Positions 63,902-64,000 of a stretch of DNA of 64,000 nt are shown here, piece by piece (the stretch's first letter is position 1; every line of letters starts with the position of its first letter). Position numbers and translations under genes: made by a program. Source of the DNA: Rhizobium etli 8C-3 (GTDB lineage Bacteria > Pseudomonadota > Alphaproteobacteria > Rhizobiales > Rhizobiaceae); the NCBI RefSeq assembly GCF_001908375.1, contig NZ_CP017244.1, positions 1,240,001 through 1,304,000 of the forward strand. Direction: 5' to 3'. The notes under the pieces were generated by a model. The model was not told where the DNA came from and ran no database searches. It saw nothing but the letters and a program-made list of their open reading frames with translations.

Positions 63902-64000
63902 TCCGAACCTCTCGGGTCAAGAACGTCGCGAAGGGCATCGCCGACAAGATTGAACGCAAGGCTGACAAGCGCGATGGCAATGCCGGGCGCTGCAATGACC
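63898..64000 (-). CDS. Partial DppC-type permease (C-terminal end)
   Basis: The leftward frame enters from the right edge and reads APGIAIALVSLAFNLVGDAL then RDVLDPRGSE and stop, the typical C terminus of DppC/OppC permeases. Its TGA overlaps the DppD-like ATG. The rest of the gene, the partner permease and any binding protein lie outside the window. Confidence 0.85.
   Translation of the reverse strand, partial: VIAAPGIAIALVSLAFNLVGDALRDVLDPRGSE

Overview
The base composition, codon use and gene families point to a Rhizobium-type alphaproteobacterium. The strongest marker is the complete L-rhamnose locus rhaDI / rhaRSTPQUK, laid out as in Rhizobium leguminosarum, where it lies on a large plasmid. 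The dense mix of catabolic operons, solute transporters and local regulators suits a rhizobial megaplasmid or chromid. I see no replication genes, rRNA, tRNA, CRISPR array, transposase or conjugation gene. Organism and replicon are inferences.

Layout. 0-6.5 kb: end of an exported protein gene, a SpeE-like methyltransferase, a leftward amidase / TIM-barrel isomerase / HpcH aldolase operon, and small genes around a TetR regulator. 6.8-16 kb: a leftward Dpp-type peptide transporter unit (binding protein, two permeases, cog3964 amidohydrolase, Rid protein, SelA-like PLP enzyme, fused double ATPase) with an opposite-strand IclR gene nested in it. 16.7-19.8 kb: alcohol dehydrogenase, a Tat-exported class V aminotransferase-fold enzyme and a GNAT acetyltransferase. 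20.2-31.2 kb: rhamnose uptake and catabolism, with a previously easy-to-miss 52-residue Pmp3/YqaE gene on the opposite strand between rhaD and rhaI, and a long inverted repeat carrying both divergent -35 boxes. 31.3-40.7 kb: a branched-chain-amino-acid-type ABC operon (livKGFHM-like) continuing into a GMC oxidoreductase and a 3-hydroxyisobutyrate-dehydrogenase-like enzyme, with a divergent LysR regulator, a hydratase and a cupin. 40.8-45.2 kb: glutaryl-CoA dehydrogenase, a DUF4126 membrane protein, a flavoprotein disulfide reductase and a xylitol-dehydrogenase-like enzyme. 45.3-62.1 kb: an accessory block flanked by the two halves of one SDR gene. 62.3-64 kb: the 3' end of another peptide transporter operon.

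The most notable structural result is at 45.5-62.1 kb. A C-terminal SDR half (45482-45751) and an N-terminal SDR half (about 61665-62123) lie on the same strand in the correct order. Together they make about 237 residues of a roughly 250-residue protein and lack only the stretch around the YxxxK motif. The simplest reading is that about 15.9 kb of foreign DNA interrupted that gene. The inserted block carries stress and detoxification type genes (NmrA/HxlR pair, aldehyde dehydrogenase, SnoaL-like proteins, isochorismatase-fold hydrolase, a frameshifted xapX, YtcJ-like amidohydrolase, DoxX, MFS exporter, nitrilase, TetR with an operator inside a hydrolase promoter, SDR, Rid protein), and at its right end decayed methyltransferase fragments.

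How genes work together: RhaSTPQ imports rhamnose, RhaU interconverts anomers, RhaI isomerises, RhaK phosphorylates, and RhaD combines an aldolase domain with a dehydrogenase domain; RhaR controls the set. The 6.8-16 kb unit looks like import and hydrolysis of an acylated D-amino or hydroxy acid, and the 32-39 kb operon like import and oxidation of an alcohol-bearing acid. Both substrate assignments are inferences.
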